A stretch of 64,000 bases of DNA from Alcaligenaceae bacterium (GTDB lineage Bacteria > Pseudomonadota > Gammaproteobacteria > Burkholderiales > Burkholderiaceae_B): contig JACCET010000001.1 in the NCBI GenBank assembly GCA_013416405.1, forward strand, positions 1-64,000. The letters are read 5' to 3'. A model generated the notes under the pieces. It was not told the DNA's origin, searched no databases, and saw only the letters and a program-made list of their open reading frames with translations. This document shows, piece after piece, positions 44,163 through 51,476 of this stretch (position 1 is its first letter; each line of letters begins with the position of its first letter). Position numbers and translations under genes: made by a program.

Positions 44163-44187
44163 TAGGCTAATTATAGCCTAGGCTATA
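44163..44187 (-). promoter_or_regulatory. palindromic operator of the RelE/XRE pair
   Basis: TAGGCTA-ATTA-TAGCCTA (44163-44180) is a perfect 7-bp inverted repeat, and TATAGCCTAGGCTATA (44172-44187) is a perfect 16-bp palindrome overlapping it. Both lie 25-50 bp upstream of the truncated toxin start in AT-rich DNA, the position for autorepression by the XRE antitoxin. Confidence 0.7.
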
Positions 44188-44305
44188 TTCTTTGGCAATA
44201 TTTACTTGTTTCGTCTCGGTAATGTTCCTGCTGGTGCTATTTCTGTATTAATTTGATACAGGCTATGCGAGTCGCCGCGCGGGTAAATAAGTAAAGTTGT
44301 CGTTT

Positions 44306-44328
44306 GCCGCCTCTGGGCGGTTTTTATT
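44306..44328 (+). terminator. rho-independent terminator upstream of the phage-like fragment
   Basis: CCGCC (44307-44311) pairs with GGCGG (44316-44320) around TCTG, followed by T5. Terminators of this form often sit between phage tail genes. Confidence 0.6.
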
Positions 44329-44333
44329 TCTAG

Positions 44334-44361
44334 GGCTCACCCTCACCGGTGGGCCTTTTTT
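44334..44361 (+). terminator. second terminator-like hairpin
   Basis: GGCTCACC (44334-44341) pairs with GGTGGGCC (44348-44355), with one G-U, followed by six T. It is the second of two hairpins within 60 nt before the fragment at 44376. Confidence 0.6.
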
Positions 44362-44375
44362 ATTGGGCTCACGGA

Positions 44376-44500
44376 ATGACGCAAGAAAGCCGTTTAGCGA
44401 TTGTCATTGACAGTCGGCAGGCAAAGCCAAGCGCAGACGAACTGGCTAAAGTGCTTGATGCCGTAGAGGCTGCGGGCGTTGACAGGGTGAATCGCTCGCC
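44376..44500 (+). pseudogene. N-terminal fragment resembling phage tail tape-measure protein
   Basis: The frame from ATG 44376 begins MTQESRLAIVIDSRQAKPSA and continues DELAKVLDAVEAAGV. This is how many phage tape-measure proteins begin (MTQxSRLxIxVDSR.A). After about 40 residues the resemblance ends and the frame runs into the 3' end of hicB on the other strand. It is tentative evidence that the islet derives from, or recombined with, a prophage. Confidence 0.4.
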
Positions 44501-44578
44501 ACCAGCGATCCGCGCCCCTTCCTCCTGCGAACGCTGTACAAATCTTAGCCCTGTCTATGCGGAGCTATTTTTTGGAGG

Positions 44579-44914
44579 TCAGGCGTGCACAGCTTCTTTG
44601 ATCGCGCCAGCAACCCACTGATTCAGGCTTTCCCCCCTGGCAGCCGCAGCCGTAGCGGCTGCTTGATGGGTTTCTGGATCGACACGCAGGACGAACTTCC
44701 CCGAAAAGCTCTTGCGCGGCTCTATACCCCGCTTGGCGCACTCATCCATGAAGGCATTAAGCGAAAGCTCGCCTTCATGATGCAGCCCGGCTACATCAGC
44801 AGCGTAGAAGTCCGCGCCGCCGTTCAGGCCGACAAACTCGCCTCGGAACATTTCGATGTCCGGCTCGTAGGTAATGACGGCCTGCTGGCCGCCGATAGTC
44901 ATAATGTTCTTCAT
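44579..44914 (-). CDS. hicB: HicB-family antitoxin
   Basis: HicB antitoxin of 111 residues. The N-terminal degenerate RNase H-like fold contains AVITYEPDIEMFRGEFVGLNGGADF and FMDECAKRGIEPRKSFSGKF; a ribbon-helix-helix-type C-terminus (LRVDPETHQAAATAAAARGE) binds DNA. It overlaps HicA by 4 nt. It neutralises HicA and probably represses the operon from the palindrome at 45175-45193. Confidence 0.9.
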   Translation of the reverse strand: MKNIMTIGGQQAVITYEPDIEMFRGEFVGLNGGADFYAADVAGLHHEGELSLNAFMDECAKRGIEPRKSFSGKFVLRVDPETHQAAATAAAARGESLNQWVAGAIKEAVHA

Positions 44915-45165
44915 GGTTTTACTCCGTTTTCTTCAAGCCACCGTCGAATGGAGGCCACTGCGCCCTTGTCCATGTCGGGGGAAGGATGGGGGCAGTGCAT
45001 TACTTTCACTTGTTCGAACAGGAACACAGCTACACGCGAGCCCTCACGCTCTGTAATTTCAGCGCCAAGCTCGGTAAATAGCGCTAACGCATCACTCCAC
45101 TTCACTCCGGCAGAGGTCGGCCTGGAAAAGATCAGCTCTAGCGTTTTGCGGTGTTTGGCTTTCAT
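44911..45165 (-). CDS. hicA: HicA-family mRNA interferase toxin
   Basis: HicA toxin of 84 residues, in the group with larger HicA proteins. Seen: TLELIFSRPTSAGVKWSDALALF, LGAEITEREGSRVAVFL and MHCPHPSPDMDKGAVASIRRWL. The ATG at 45165 is used; the longer frame upstream crosses the operator. HicA is translated first and overlaps HicB by 4 nt. Both genes look intact, making this the only complete module of the islet. Confidence 0.9.
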   Translation of the reverse strand: MKAKHRKTLELIFSRPTSAGVKWSDALALFTELGAEITEREGSRVAVFLFEQVKVMHCPHPSPDMDKGAVASIRRWLEENGVKP

Positions 45166-45174
45166 GTGATTAAT

Positions 45175-45193
45175 GATACTAAATAATAGTATC
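45175..45193 (-). promoter_or_regulatory. palindromic operator of hicAB
   Basis: GATACTA-AATAA-TAGTATC is a perfect inverted repeat ending 10 nt before the hicA start, in a good position for autorepression by HicB. Confidence 0.7.
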
Positions 45194-45201
45194 AAATGCA
45201 G

Positions 45202-45237
45202 GCCCTTCGGCCAAGAGACAAGCCCTTCGGCCAAGAG
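45202..45237. repeat. tandem 16-bp repeat next to the tRNA-like 12-mer
   Basis: GCCCTTCGGCCAAGAG occurs at 45202-45217 and 45222-45237 (20-bp period). The copy of the tRNA-Lys 3' end begins at 45238. Tandem arm-type sites near an att core would look like this, but the repeat could have other origins. A frame crossing this region ends TSKRKTREMLA at 45333 and is not recognised. Confidence 0.5.
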
Positions 45238-45354
45238 GTCACAGCCCACGTCAAGCTCCTGATGAAGGCGGTGATGGGCGAGCTCCACTCAGAACGAACG
45301 AGCAAAAGAAAGACGCGTGAGATGCTTGCATAGTCTCATCACTAGGAGAACACT

Positions 45355-45665
45355 ATGCGTATGCACAACCCCCCCATCCTGGCGAAACCCTGCGCGAAGA
45401 CGTGCTTCCAGCGCTGGGCTTGTCCGTATCGGAGGCCGCTCGGCAACTGGGTGTTAGCCGGGTAGCACTGTCACGCGTGCTTCATGGGCATGCGGCGATT
45501 TCGGTCGATCTAGCTCGTAGGCTGGAGGCGTGGCTGCGCAAGCCGGATGGGCGGGGGCCCAGCGCGGAAACATGGCTACGCGGGCAGGTCACGTATGAAT
45601 TATGGCAAGCCGAGCATTCAGGGCGTGAGCTTGAGGTCGAGCCAGCGCATGCGGTGCCAGCCTAA
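45355..45665 (+). pseudogene. higA: HigA-family antitoxin with a frameshift in a C7 tract
   Basis: The start ATG 45355 has AGGAG six bases upstream. The first frame reads MRMHNPP and then leaves the family. Adding one C to the run at 45369-45375 restores HPGETLREDVLPALGLSVSE, exactly the HigA N-terminus. The rest is intact: helix-turn-helix ARQLGVSRVALSRVLHGHAA, then TYELWQAEHS. No higB toxin precedes it. Either the gene is broken, or the C7 run is a slippage site or sequencing error. Confidence 0.75.
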
Positions 45666-45674
45666 GTGGGAGAT

Positions 45675-45827
45675 ATGATGTCCGCATATGCTGTAGCTGT
45701 GATTCACGAGACGAGATTTAATGATGATGTGGCCGAATACCTGCGCCGGATTGATGCGACACTCGCGCCATTTTCCGGTCAATACATCATCCACGGTGGC
45801 CCGTACCAGCCTTTGGAAGGGGCCTGA
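45675..45827 (+). pseudogene. 5' fragment of a DUF1330 gene
   Basis: A 50-residue frame beginning MSAYAVAVIHETRFNDDVAEY and continuing IIHGGPYQPLEGA before a stop. DUF1330 proteins are about 95 residues with this N-terminal half; the second half (EWPG..VVIEFP..A..WY) is missing. GGGAGA upstream could serve as RBS. It is a remnant of a small stress-related ferredoxin-fold gene, truncated at about 45820. Confidence 0.65.
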
Positions 45828-45874
45828 CCTTCTCGGGAAGTGACAGACAGTACCTATCTTGGCGACAGCTGCAC

Positions 45875-47983
45875 TTATTTGTACGCTTCAACCACAGCGT
45901 TGTAAGTTGATGTCGGCTCCAGTCTGTTGATGGTAAGCGTGCCATGGTTATCACCGGAAGGCTTACCTGGCCAGTAGGTATAGTCTTCTTTCACAGTTAG
46001 TAGCGACTGCAGGGCGGCGCCGTGTCGGAATGATCCGAATGCTCCTTCTGTGTCGGTATCGCCTGGGGTTTGCTTCCAGACCTTGTTGGAGAACTGAAAG
46101 TGCATTGCGCCGAGCACATGCGTCGGATTGGCCTGTTGATAGCTGAGAACGCCTTGTAGCTGATCCTTAACGAATTGTGGAGTGTAGTAGTTCTCTGCCC
46201 GGCTCAGGCCAATTTCGGTGAACAGGATGGGACGATTAAAGCGCTCATAAGTCAGTTGTACCCAGCCTTTTCCTGTGTTTTCAGCATTAGTAAAGAGATA
46301 ATCCCTGCTATTGTAAGTATTAGGGCATAGCATCAGGCGGTCTTTGTACGGTGCAGTGCGGCTATCGGACAGCAATCTCTCGAACTGATCCCAGCTCGGC
46401 ATGCTGGTCACCACCCCTGTGGTTTGGTCTTTTGGCCCGTTGGGAGAGCCTTTTGGAACAAAGGTCACTGGTACGCCAACCAGAACGCTCATACTGAACC
46501 CAAGCTCATCGGCTTTCTTTAAAAACTCTGCCACCAGGCCAATCGCATTCTCGTACATAGGCAGATTGGCGTACTGGTTTTGAATGCCGTGATCAAGCTC
46601 ATTCGAGATGATGACGCCTGCTATCGCGGGATGCCAGTCCATTTTCCCGTTTTGCCCCTTAAAACCGTAGTTGAATTCGTTGAAATAGCCGGACACCTGT
46701 GTGCTCCACTGGTCTGGGTTCTGGGGTAACCAGTTGCTGATGGGCACTACGACTTTAAGCCCAAGGCTATGTGCATGGTTCAGGAACTGACTGTGGTCGT
46801 TTCGTGGATCCCAGTCGTAGAGCCGAATCAAGTTAATGCCCATGTTTTTCATTGTTTGCAGGTCGTTGCGGCAAGCTGATCCGAAGTCTGAACCCAGGTC
46901 GCAGTTCTTCAAGAGGTTCGAGCGCGGCCCCCACAGTGCACCGGTTTGCTTGCGAGCGACATCGCTGCCGAAGTAGATCCAGGAACTGTTGGCTGATGAC
47001 GGGTTATAACCGTCACCAAAGGCCTGGTAGGCCACGCCTTTTCCTGGTAGGGGAAAGCGGGTGAACTGGCCTGAGTCGATGCTCAGGACGGCTTGATCAA
47101 GCGTTTCCATGGCGCCGTGCTCTTGCCGTAAAAGCGTTCCCGTATAGCTCACCTGGCCTGAAGCCATGTCGTACTCTGGCGCGGTCAAGGTAAGGAAATA
47201 CAACTTTAATTCGCCCGCGGCAGTTGTTCCAAATAGCGCCGCATTGGGTGGATTGTCGCCGAAAACGCTTGCCCACTGCGGGAAAAAGTAAGACATCGGA
47301 CGGCTGTCCGAATACGTTCCCGGCGCATTATCGACCCAGAACATATCTGGCCCGGCATTGCTTAACAGTACTTTGTACTGATCAGCGGTGGCCGTAGGCT
47401 GTAAAACGGCCTGGCTGGCGTATTGGATATAGGAGGATACCTCTTGGCCATCGGTAGCATTGTTCAGCACATTGAGTGTGACGTCGGTGAAAGCAAGAGA
47501 GTCTGGAAGTGATTGATCCAGAGTATCGTTTATGAGCTTTGCATGAAAGGTCAGTGTATTGAGCTTTTCGTCATAGGAGGGATTGGACAGCGTTACATAC
47601 ACACCTTCCAGATCGGCTGTGCCTGCCAACTTGAATTGAGCTGTGGCGTTAGGATTGACGTTGCCGTAAGCATCCTGCCAGACGGTGTTCACGTACTCTT
47701 TGATGGGCGTGGAGCCAGACTCCCGGCCGGGCCGGTCGGTATACCACAGCACTTCTTGCTCGACATTTTCCAAAGTAAGCATTCGGGAGTCTGCTTCATT
47801 TTCAGATTGAACTCGTGTCAGGCTCCCCGATTCCGCTACGAATAAATGAATTCGTGTGGAATATTCGCTGCTACCGTGTCCGATGGTCTCGCCGTTGTCG
47901 CCGCCATCGCTACTGCCACACGCGGTCAGTGTTAAACCCAGGGTCAGCGTAATCATTGCCATCAAAAAGCGCTTGAGATTCAT
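45875..47983 (-). CDS. large lipoprotein with clan GH-A-like catalytic domain and duplicated N-terminal module
   Basis: A 702-residue lipoprotein. The signal peptide ends in LTLTAC (Cys near 22). Residues about 44-175 and 185-305 look like two copies of one module: first LENVEQEVLWYTDRPGRESG, YVNTVWQDAYGNVNPNA and VTLSNPSYDEKLNTLTF, then LSNAGPDMFWVDNAPGTYSD, PQWASVFGDNPPNA and LTLTAPEYDMASGQVSY. The C-terminal half resembles a (beta/alpha)8 glycosidase (GH17/GH5 type): NLIRLYDWDPRNDH, the acid/base candidate in VIISNELDHG (Glu 462) and the nucleophile candidate in PILFTEIGLS (Glu 590). It may cleave or rearrange a beta-glucan or exopolysaccharide at the cell surface. Substrate unknown; nagB lies next to it, divergently. 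Confidence 0.75.
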   Translation of the reverse strand: MNLKRFLMAMITLTLGLTLTACGSSDGGDNGETIGHGSSEYSTRIHLFVAESGSLTRVQSENEADSRMLTLENVEQEVLWYTDRPGRESGSTPIKEYVNTVWQDAYGNVNPNATAQFKLAGTADLEGVYVTLSNPSYDEKLNTLTFHAKLINDTLDQSLPDSLAFTDVTLNVLNNATDGQEVSSYIQYASQAVLQPTATADQYKVLLSNAGPDMFWVDNAPGTYSDSRPMSYFFPQWASVFGDNPPNAALFGTTAAGELKLYFLTLTAPEYDMASGQVSYTGTLLRQEHGAMETLDQAVLSIDSGQFTRFPLPGKGVAYQAFGDGYNPSSANSSWIYFGSDVARKQTGALWGPRSNLLKNCDLGSDFGSACRNDLQTMKNMGINLIRLYDWDPRNDHSQFLNHAHSLGLKVVVPISNWLPQNPDQWSTQVSGYFNEFNYGFKGQNGKMDWHPAIAGVIISNELDHGIQNQYANLPMYENAIGLVAEFLKKADELGFSMSVLVGVPVTFVPKGSPNGPKDQTTGVVTSMPSWDQFERLLSDSRTAPYKDRLMLCPNTYNSRDYLFTNAENTGKGWVQLTYERFNRPILFTEIGLSRAENYYTPQFVKDQLQGVLSYQQANPTHVLGAMHFQFSNKVWKQTPGDTDTEGAFGSFRHGAALQSLLTVKEDYTYWPGKPSGDNHGTLTINRLEPTSTYNAVVEAYK

Positions 47984-48289
47984 GATGTTGCTCCCAGGTC
48001 TTTAAAAGTAGTTAGGGAAAGCAGATTTTTCAGATGGGTTTATTACAGCAATTTCTGCAGTGAACGACTGCAAAAAAGGAAGGTAAGCAATGAAACATGA
48101 CAGGCATGACCATGTCTGTCATGTTTACATTTTGACATTCAAAATAGCTTTTGTCATTATTTTTAGCCGTGGACTTCCCTTAACAAAATCCCACAATTCG
48201 CTGTCTGCCACCATGGTACGATCGCTGAATTTTGTCCGGCACGCCTTTCAATTTCGTGCCCAATCGCCAGCGAGAGCCACCAGTCACTC

Positions 48290-49051
48290 ATGCTAAAAAT
48301 CCTCCCGGATCCATCCTCAATTGCGGAATATGTCAGCGCCATCCTCGTCGCAAAAATCCAGGCCAAGCCCGATGTCGTGCTGGGTTTGGCCACAGGCGGC
48401 ACCATGGAGCCGATTTATGCGCAGTTTGTCGCCGAAGCGCGGCAATCAAAACTGAACGTGTCTCGACTGACTTCTTTCAATCTGGATGAATACGTAGGCT
48501 TGAGTGCGGATCATCCCAAGAGCTACTCGGCCTATATGCAAGAGCACTTGTTCCGGTTTCTGGAGTTTGATGCGTCGCGGCTGCATTTGCCTGATGGATT
48601 GGCGCACGACCTGGCCGCTCACTGCAAGATATACGCCAACAAACTACTGGCTTGCGGTGGCATTGATTTGCAGCTGCTGGGCGTGGGTGGCAACGGACAT
48701 ATTGGATTCAACGAACCGGGCACGGCTTTTGATTGCCCATGCCATGTGGTGGAGCTGGCCGAACAGACCAGAATCGATAACAGCCGATTCTTTGCAAAGG
48801 GCAAGACAGTTCCAGTGTCGGCAATCACCATGGGCATGGCCGAGATTATGCAGGCGCGTGAAATTTTGCTGGTGGCTACCGGTGAGTCCAAGGCGCAGAT
48901 CGTAGCGGACTGGTATCAGCAGGACGTGACCGAGGCGATTCCGTTCACGGTTTTGAAACGGCACCCCCGAGCGAGGATCATTCTTGACGAAGCCGCTGCC
49001 AGTTTGCTGCCGGATGATGCCCTTCAGCAGCGCATGGTCGCTAACGGCTGA
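48290..49051 (+). CDS. nagB: glucosamine-6-phosphate deaminase
   Basis: NagB of 253 residues converts glucosamine-6-phosphate to fructose-6-phosphate and ammonia. Seen: VLGLATGGTMEPIYA, the active-site NLDEYVGLSADHPKSY, LLGVGGNGHIGFNEPG and ITMGMAEIMQAREIL. No nagA or sugar transporter is adjacent. The 306-bp region 47984-48289 between it and the divergent lipoprotein gene holds no gene and presumably both promoters. Confidence 0.93.
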   Translation: MLKILPDPSSIAEYVSAILVAKIQAKPDVVLGLATGGTMEPIYAQFVAEARQSKLNVSRLTSFNLDEYVGLSADHPKSYSAYMQEHLFRFLEFDASRLHLPDGLAHDLAAHCKIYANKLLACGGIDLQLLGVGGNGHIGFNEPGTAFDCPCHVVELAEQTRIDNSRFFAKGKTVPVSAITMGMAEIMQAREILLVATGESKAQIVADWYQQDVTEAIPFTVLKRHPRARIILDEAAASLLPDDALQQRMVANG

Positions 49052-49216
49052 GTGGTGTTCTGCTCCGGACGGCCGGTAATAGATTCGACGATTTGAATTG
49101 TTATGGCTAGCCAAGCTAAAAAGATAAAGCGGGCTTTATCTTGGTATGTAGCCTATGCTAGTGGGTTAGGCTAGAGCAACCTTGTTCTGGCCACCCATTG
49201 GCCATTGGAGGTCAAC

Positions 49217-49375
49217 ATGGATAAGACAGATAAAGCGCCCAAGAAGGTAAAGCCGAAAACCCCAGCCCCAACTACAGGTGGATGGCCTGCTCAAGGCACT
49301 GCGGCAGGGATTAAGCGTGCAAGCTCCGGCCACGACCGGAAGCCCATAGGACGAGGCGCAGCACGGGGAAGGTAA
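49217..49375 (+). CDS. small basic protein, unknown function
   Basis: A 52-residue frame with a strong RBS (GGAGG, 6-nt spacing to ATG 49217). The sequence is Lys/Pro-rich (KAPKKVKPKTPAPTTGG) then Gly/Ala/Arg-rich (SGHDRKPIGRGAARGR), probably disordered. No recognised family. The gap 49052-49216 before it holds nothing else. The good start site makes it a likely real gene. Confidence 0.55.
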   Translation: MDKTDKAPKKVKPKTPAPTTGGWPAQGTAAGIKRASSGHDRKPIGRGAARGR

Positions 49376-49430
49376 CCTACGATCGATGACTAGGCTCGAC
49401 CCACCTCGCCGATAAGAAGGGCGCGAGTCT

Positions 49431-49595
49431 CTAGTTCGCGCGCTGTGGGACGGGGTCGGTGTCCTTGTCGTCTTTCGAGGGCACGGGAACCTCGGAAGGT
49501 GGCAACTGCACATCATCTTGTTCTGGTTGAGGCACTTCATCGGGCCCCGGTATCGGCACATTCGGCTCGGGTGGCGGATCGACATGATCGTTCAT
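49431..49595 (-). CDS. small acidic proline-rich protein, unknown function
   Basis: A 54-residue frame from ATG 49595 with AAGGAG eight bases upstream. Nearly all Pro, Asp, Glu and Val (VDPPPEPNVPIPGPDEVPQ, then PSEVPVPSKDD); it must be disordered. Faces the basic small protein at 49217 convergently. No recognised family. Composition and RBS argue that it is translated. Confidence 0.5.
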   Translation of the reverse strand: MNDHVDPPPEPNVPIPGPDEVPQPEQDDVQLPPSEVPVPSKDDKDTDPVPQRAN

Positions 49596-49788
49596 AAACA
49601 CTCCTTTTCAGATACGTGGTGGTTCCTCTGCTAAGCAATTGCCATTCCTGGCTTCAGTCTGAGCGGGCAACCTACAGCTCCTCAGACACGCTCCTCAATC
49701 CACTTGGGCACAATGCTTGCTTTGGTTAGGCTAAGCCGTCTGAAGGCAGCCCTTAGGTCTACCCGGACGGCGTTCATTAAGGAACGGT

Positions 49789-50178
49789 ATGTCAAACGAT
49801 CAGAAGCCTGCGAAACCTTCACAGCAGAACCCCGAACAAGATAACGCGATTAATCCGCGTCTGAAGGAGCCTATTGGCCCCGGAGGAGATAGGGGTGGTG
49901 TTGATGAGCCTGGCTCTTCGGCCAGCAAGAACCCTGGACAAACCAATCCGGCCCATAACACCCCCCGACATGTCCGAGAGGATCATGCAAGGCAACATGA
50001 CCTTGGGCAACCTGGCCAGGGGCAGACGCAAAGCTATCCCGGCGTCAAGGGCCCCAAGGCGCACGAGCTTCGACATGACAGCGATATCGACCGGGAGGGA
50101 GTCGAACAGGTGAGAGGCGCCCCCGAGACCAGGATCAACGAGCGCCAGGATGAAGAGAAGGGCAGTAAGGATCGATGA
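49789..50178 (+). CDS. hydrophilic low-complexity protein, unknown function
   Basis: A 129-residue protein rich in Gln, Pro, Asp, Gly and Arg without hydrophobic core (QKPAKPSQQNPEQDNAINPR, then GPKAHELRHDSDIDREGVEQ). It resembles small stress-linked disordered proteins but I do not recognise the family. It is convergent with the glycine-zipper protein (50188), leaving 9 nt between stops. Function not inferred. Confidence 0.6.
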   Translation: MSNDQKPAKPSQQNPEQDNAINPRLKEPIGPGGDRGGVDEPGSSASKNPGQTNPAHNTPRHVREDHARQHDLGQPGQGQTQSYPGVKGPKAHELRHDSDIDREGVEQVRGAPETRINERQDEEKGSKDR

Positions 50179-50187
50179 CTGCCTGGC

Positions 50188-50763
50188 CTATACGTCTTTT
50201 TTCAGATGGGGGCCCGCAGTGGGGTCGAAATCCTTCCATCCTCCATCTTCCCAGCGTCCGCGCGCGCGTTCGACCTCCATGCCACCCGCCTCCTTAAGGA
50301 TGCGCCCGACGCGTTGCTCATCTTCGAGTTCGACATTGACGGCCAGTAGCACGCCTGCTGGACGGCCTTCTGTTGCGTTGACGACTGCGCGCTCACGTGA
50401 GCTGCGGCCTTTCTTGCGGCCCAATTTGCGCATGGCACCGGCCAGGGATCCGATGTAGGCGCCCACGCCTGCGCCGCCCACCATGCCTATTACGGACGAA
50501 CCGAAGACGTAACCAATCAGGGCGCCTACGCCCGCGCCGACGATCCCAAGCAGTGCCGCGCCGGCGAGCGCGCCATCAGAGCCGCCGCTTGAGTCCGGAT
50601 CGACCGCATTGTCACCACCCAGCGGATAAGTGGCGTGGCTACCGGCGGGGTTGACGTAGAAGGTATGCAGGTGATCCCCTGAAACCCCCGCTCCCATAAG
50701 TTGATTGGCAGCTATTTGTGCTGCATCGAAGGTGTCAAAACGGGCCGCAATTATCAAAGCCAT
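50188..50763 (-). CDS. glycine-zipper membrane-associated stress-type protein
   Basis: Protein of 191 residues. The N-terminal ferredoxin-like segment (ALIIAARFDTFDAAQIAANQ) resembles general stress protein 17M-type domains. A glycine-zipper stretch (LAGAALLGIVGAGVGALIGY, GGAGVGAYIGSLAGAM) follows at about 65-112, then a basic patch (RKLGRKKGRSSRER) and a C-terminal domain (VNVELEDEQRVGRILKEAGG) ending near WKDFDP. Probably membrane-linked and stress-induced; specific role unknown. Confidence 0.7.
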   Translation of the reverse strand: MALIIAARFDTFDAAQIAANQLMGAGVSGDHLHTFYVNPAGSHATYPLGGDNAVDPDSSGGSDGALAGAALLGIVGAGVGALIGYVFGSSVIGMVGGAGVGAYIGSLAGAMRKLGRKKGRSSRERAVVNATEGRPAGVLLAVNVELEDEQRVGRILKEAGGMEVERARGRWEDGGWKDFDPTAGPHLKKDV

Positions 50764-50881
50764 AACGTCGCTCCTTTCTGGGTGACAGGATGACTTTGAT
50801 CCAGCAAGTAGTGTGCCGCCAGGGGCGGCGGGCGGGAAAGTCCGGATAGGCGCGCTTCTGGGCGGACGCTAAAGTATTGAA

Positions 50882-51421
50882 ATGAATCTTGCTCCATTGA
50901 CCTCCGCCTCGGCTGTCATACAACTGCATGCTTGGACTGCCATCGTTGCCCTGGGCTTTGGGGTATTCATGATGCTGCGCCGCAAAGGCACTGTCACCCA
51001 TCGCTGGGTGGGTCGATGCTGGATGGTCGTCATGGTGATTACGGTCGTTTCCTCGTTTTTCATTCACGAGCTCCGAACCTGGGGGCCCTGGAGCCCCATT
51101 CATATTCTTTCCCTGATTACGATGGTTCTTTTGCTGCGAGCCTATCAGGCGATACGCCAGCGCAAGATCATGCAGCACGCCGAGCTCATGAAGTCGGCTT
51201 TTTATAACGCCTTGCTGCTTGCCAGCTTTTTTACTTTCTTGCCTGATCGCATCATGCACGATGTGGTTTTTGGACCCTCTGCGGCCAGTAGCACGGATTC
51301 GGCCATTCCTTTATGGGCCTGGATAGTCATCGGAGTCGTGCTGGTCGTGGGCGGGCGCCATCTGGTGTCCGCCGTCAACAGGAAGCGGCGCGCGCCGGGC
51401 GTGCAGGGCGCTGGCGAATAG
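50882..51421 (+). CDS. DUF2306-type membrane protein
   Basis: Protein of 179 residues with about four or five transmembrane helices (LHAWTAIVALGFGVFMMLRR, WMVVMVITVVSSFFIHEL, ILSLITMVLLLRAYQAI, LWAWIVIGVVLVVGGRHL). The HAW..IVAL and H.WVGR.W motifs match DUF2306/cytochrome b561-like small membrane proteins; histidines near residue 20 and 42 might bind haem, though this is unproven. It is divergent from the glycine-zipper gene. Confidence 0.75.
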   Translation: MNLAPLTSASAVIQLHAWTAIVALGFGVFMMLRRKGTVTHRWVGRCWMVVMVITVVSSFFIHELRTWGPWSPIHILSLITMVLLLRAYQAIRQRKIMQHAELMKSAFYNALLLASFFTFLPDRIMHDVVFGPSAASSTDSAIPLWAWIVIGVVLVVGGRHLVSAVNRKRRAPGVQGAGE

Positions 51422-51476
51422 TAGTCATTGCACTGAGGTTCGGCGTACACTAGGGGTAATTACTAGGAGGCGCGTA

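Larger units (their letters stand above)
41973..45249. other. possible tRNA-associated mobile-element remnant (12-bp direct repeat of tRNA 3' end)
   Basis: GTCACAGCCCAC at the 3' end of tRNA-Lys (41973-41984) recurs exactly at 45238-45249. Between the copies lie an IS, decayed toxin-antitoxin genes and a phage-like fragment; no integrase remains. A tRNA 3' end repeated in this way is the usual mark of integrase-mediated insertion, so these may be attL and attR of a shrunken element. The match is short and does not include the whole T-arm, so chance is not excluded. Confidence 0.4.

Noticed and set aside
44585-45169. 194-codon plus-strand frame over hicAB
   Set aside because: Opposite strand to a textbook HicA-HicB pair with 4-nt overlap and operator.
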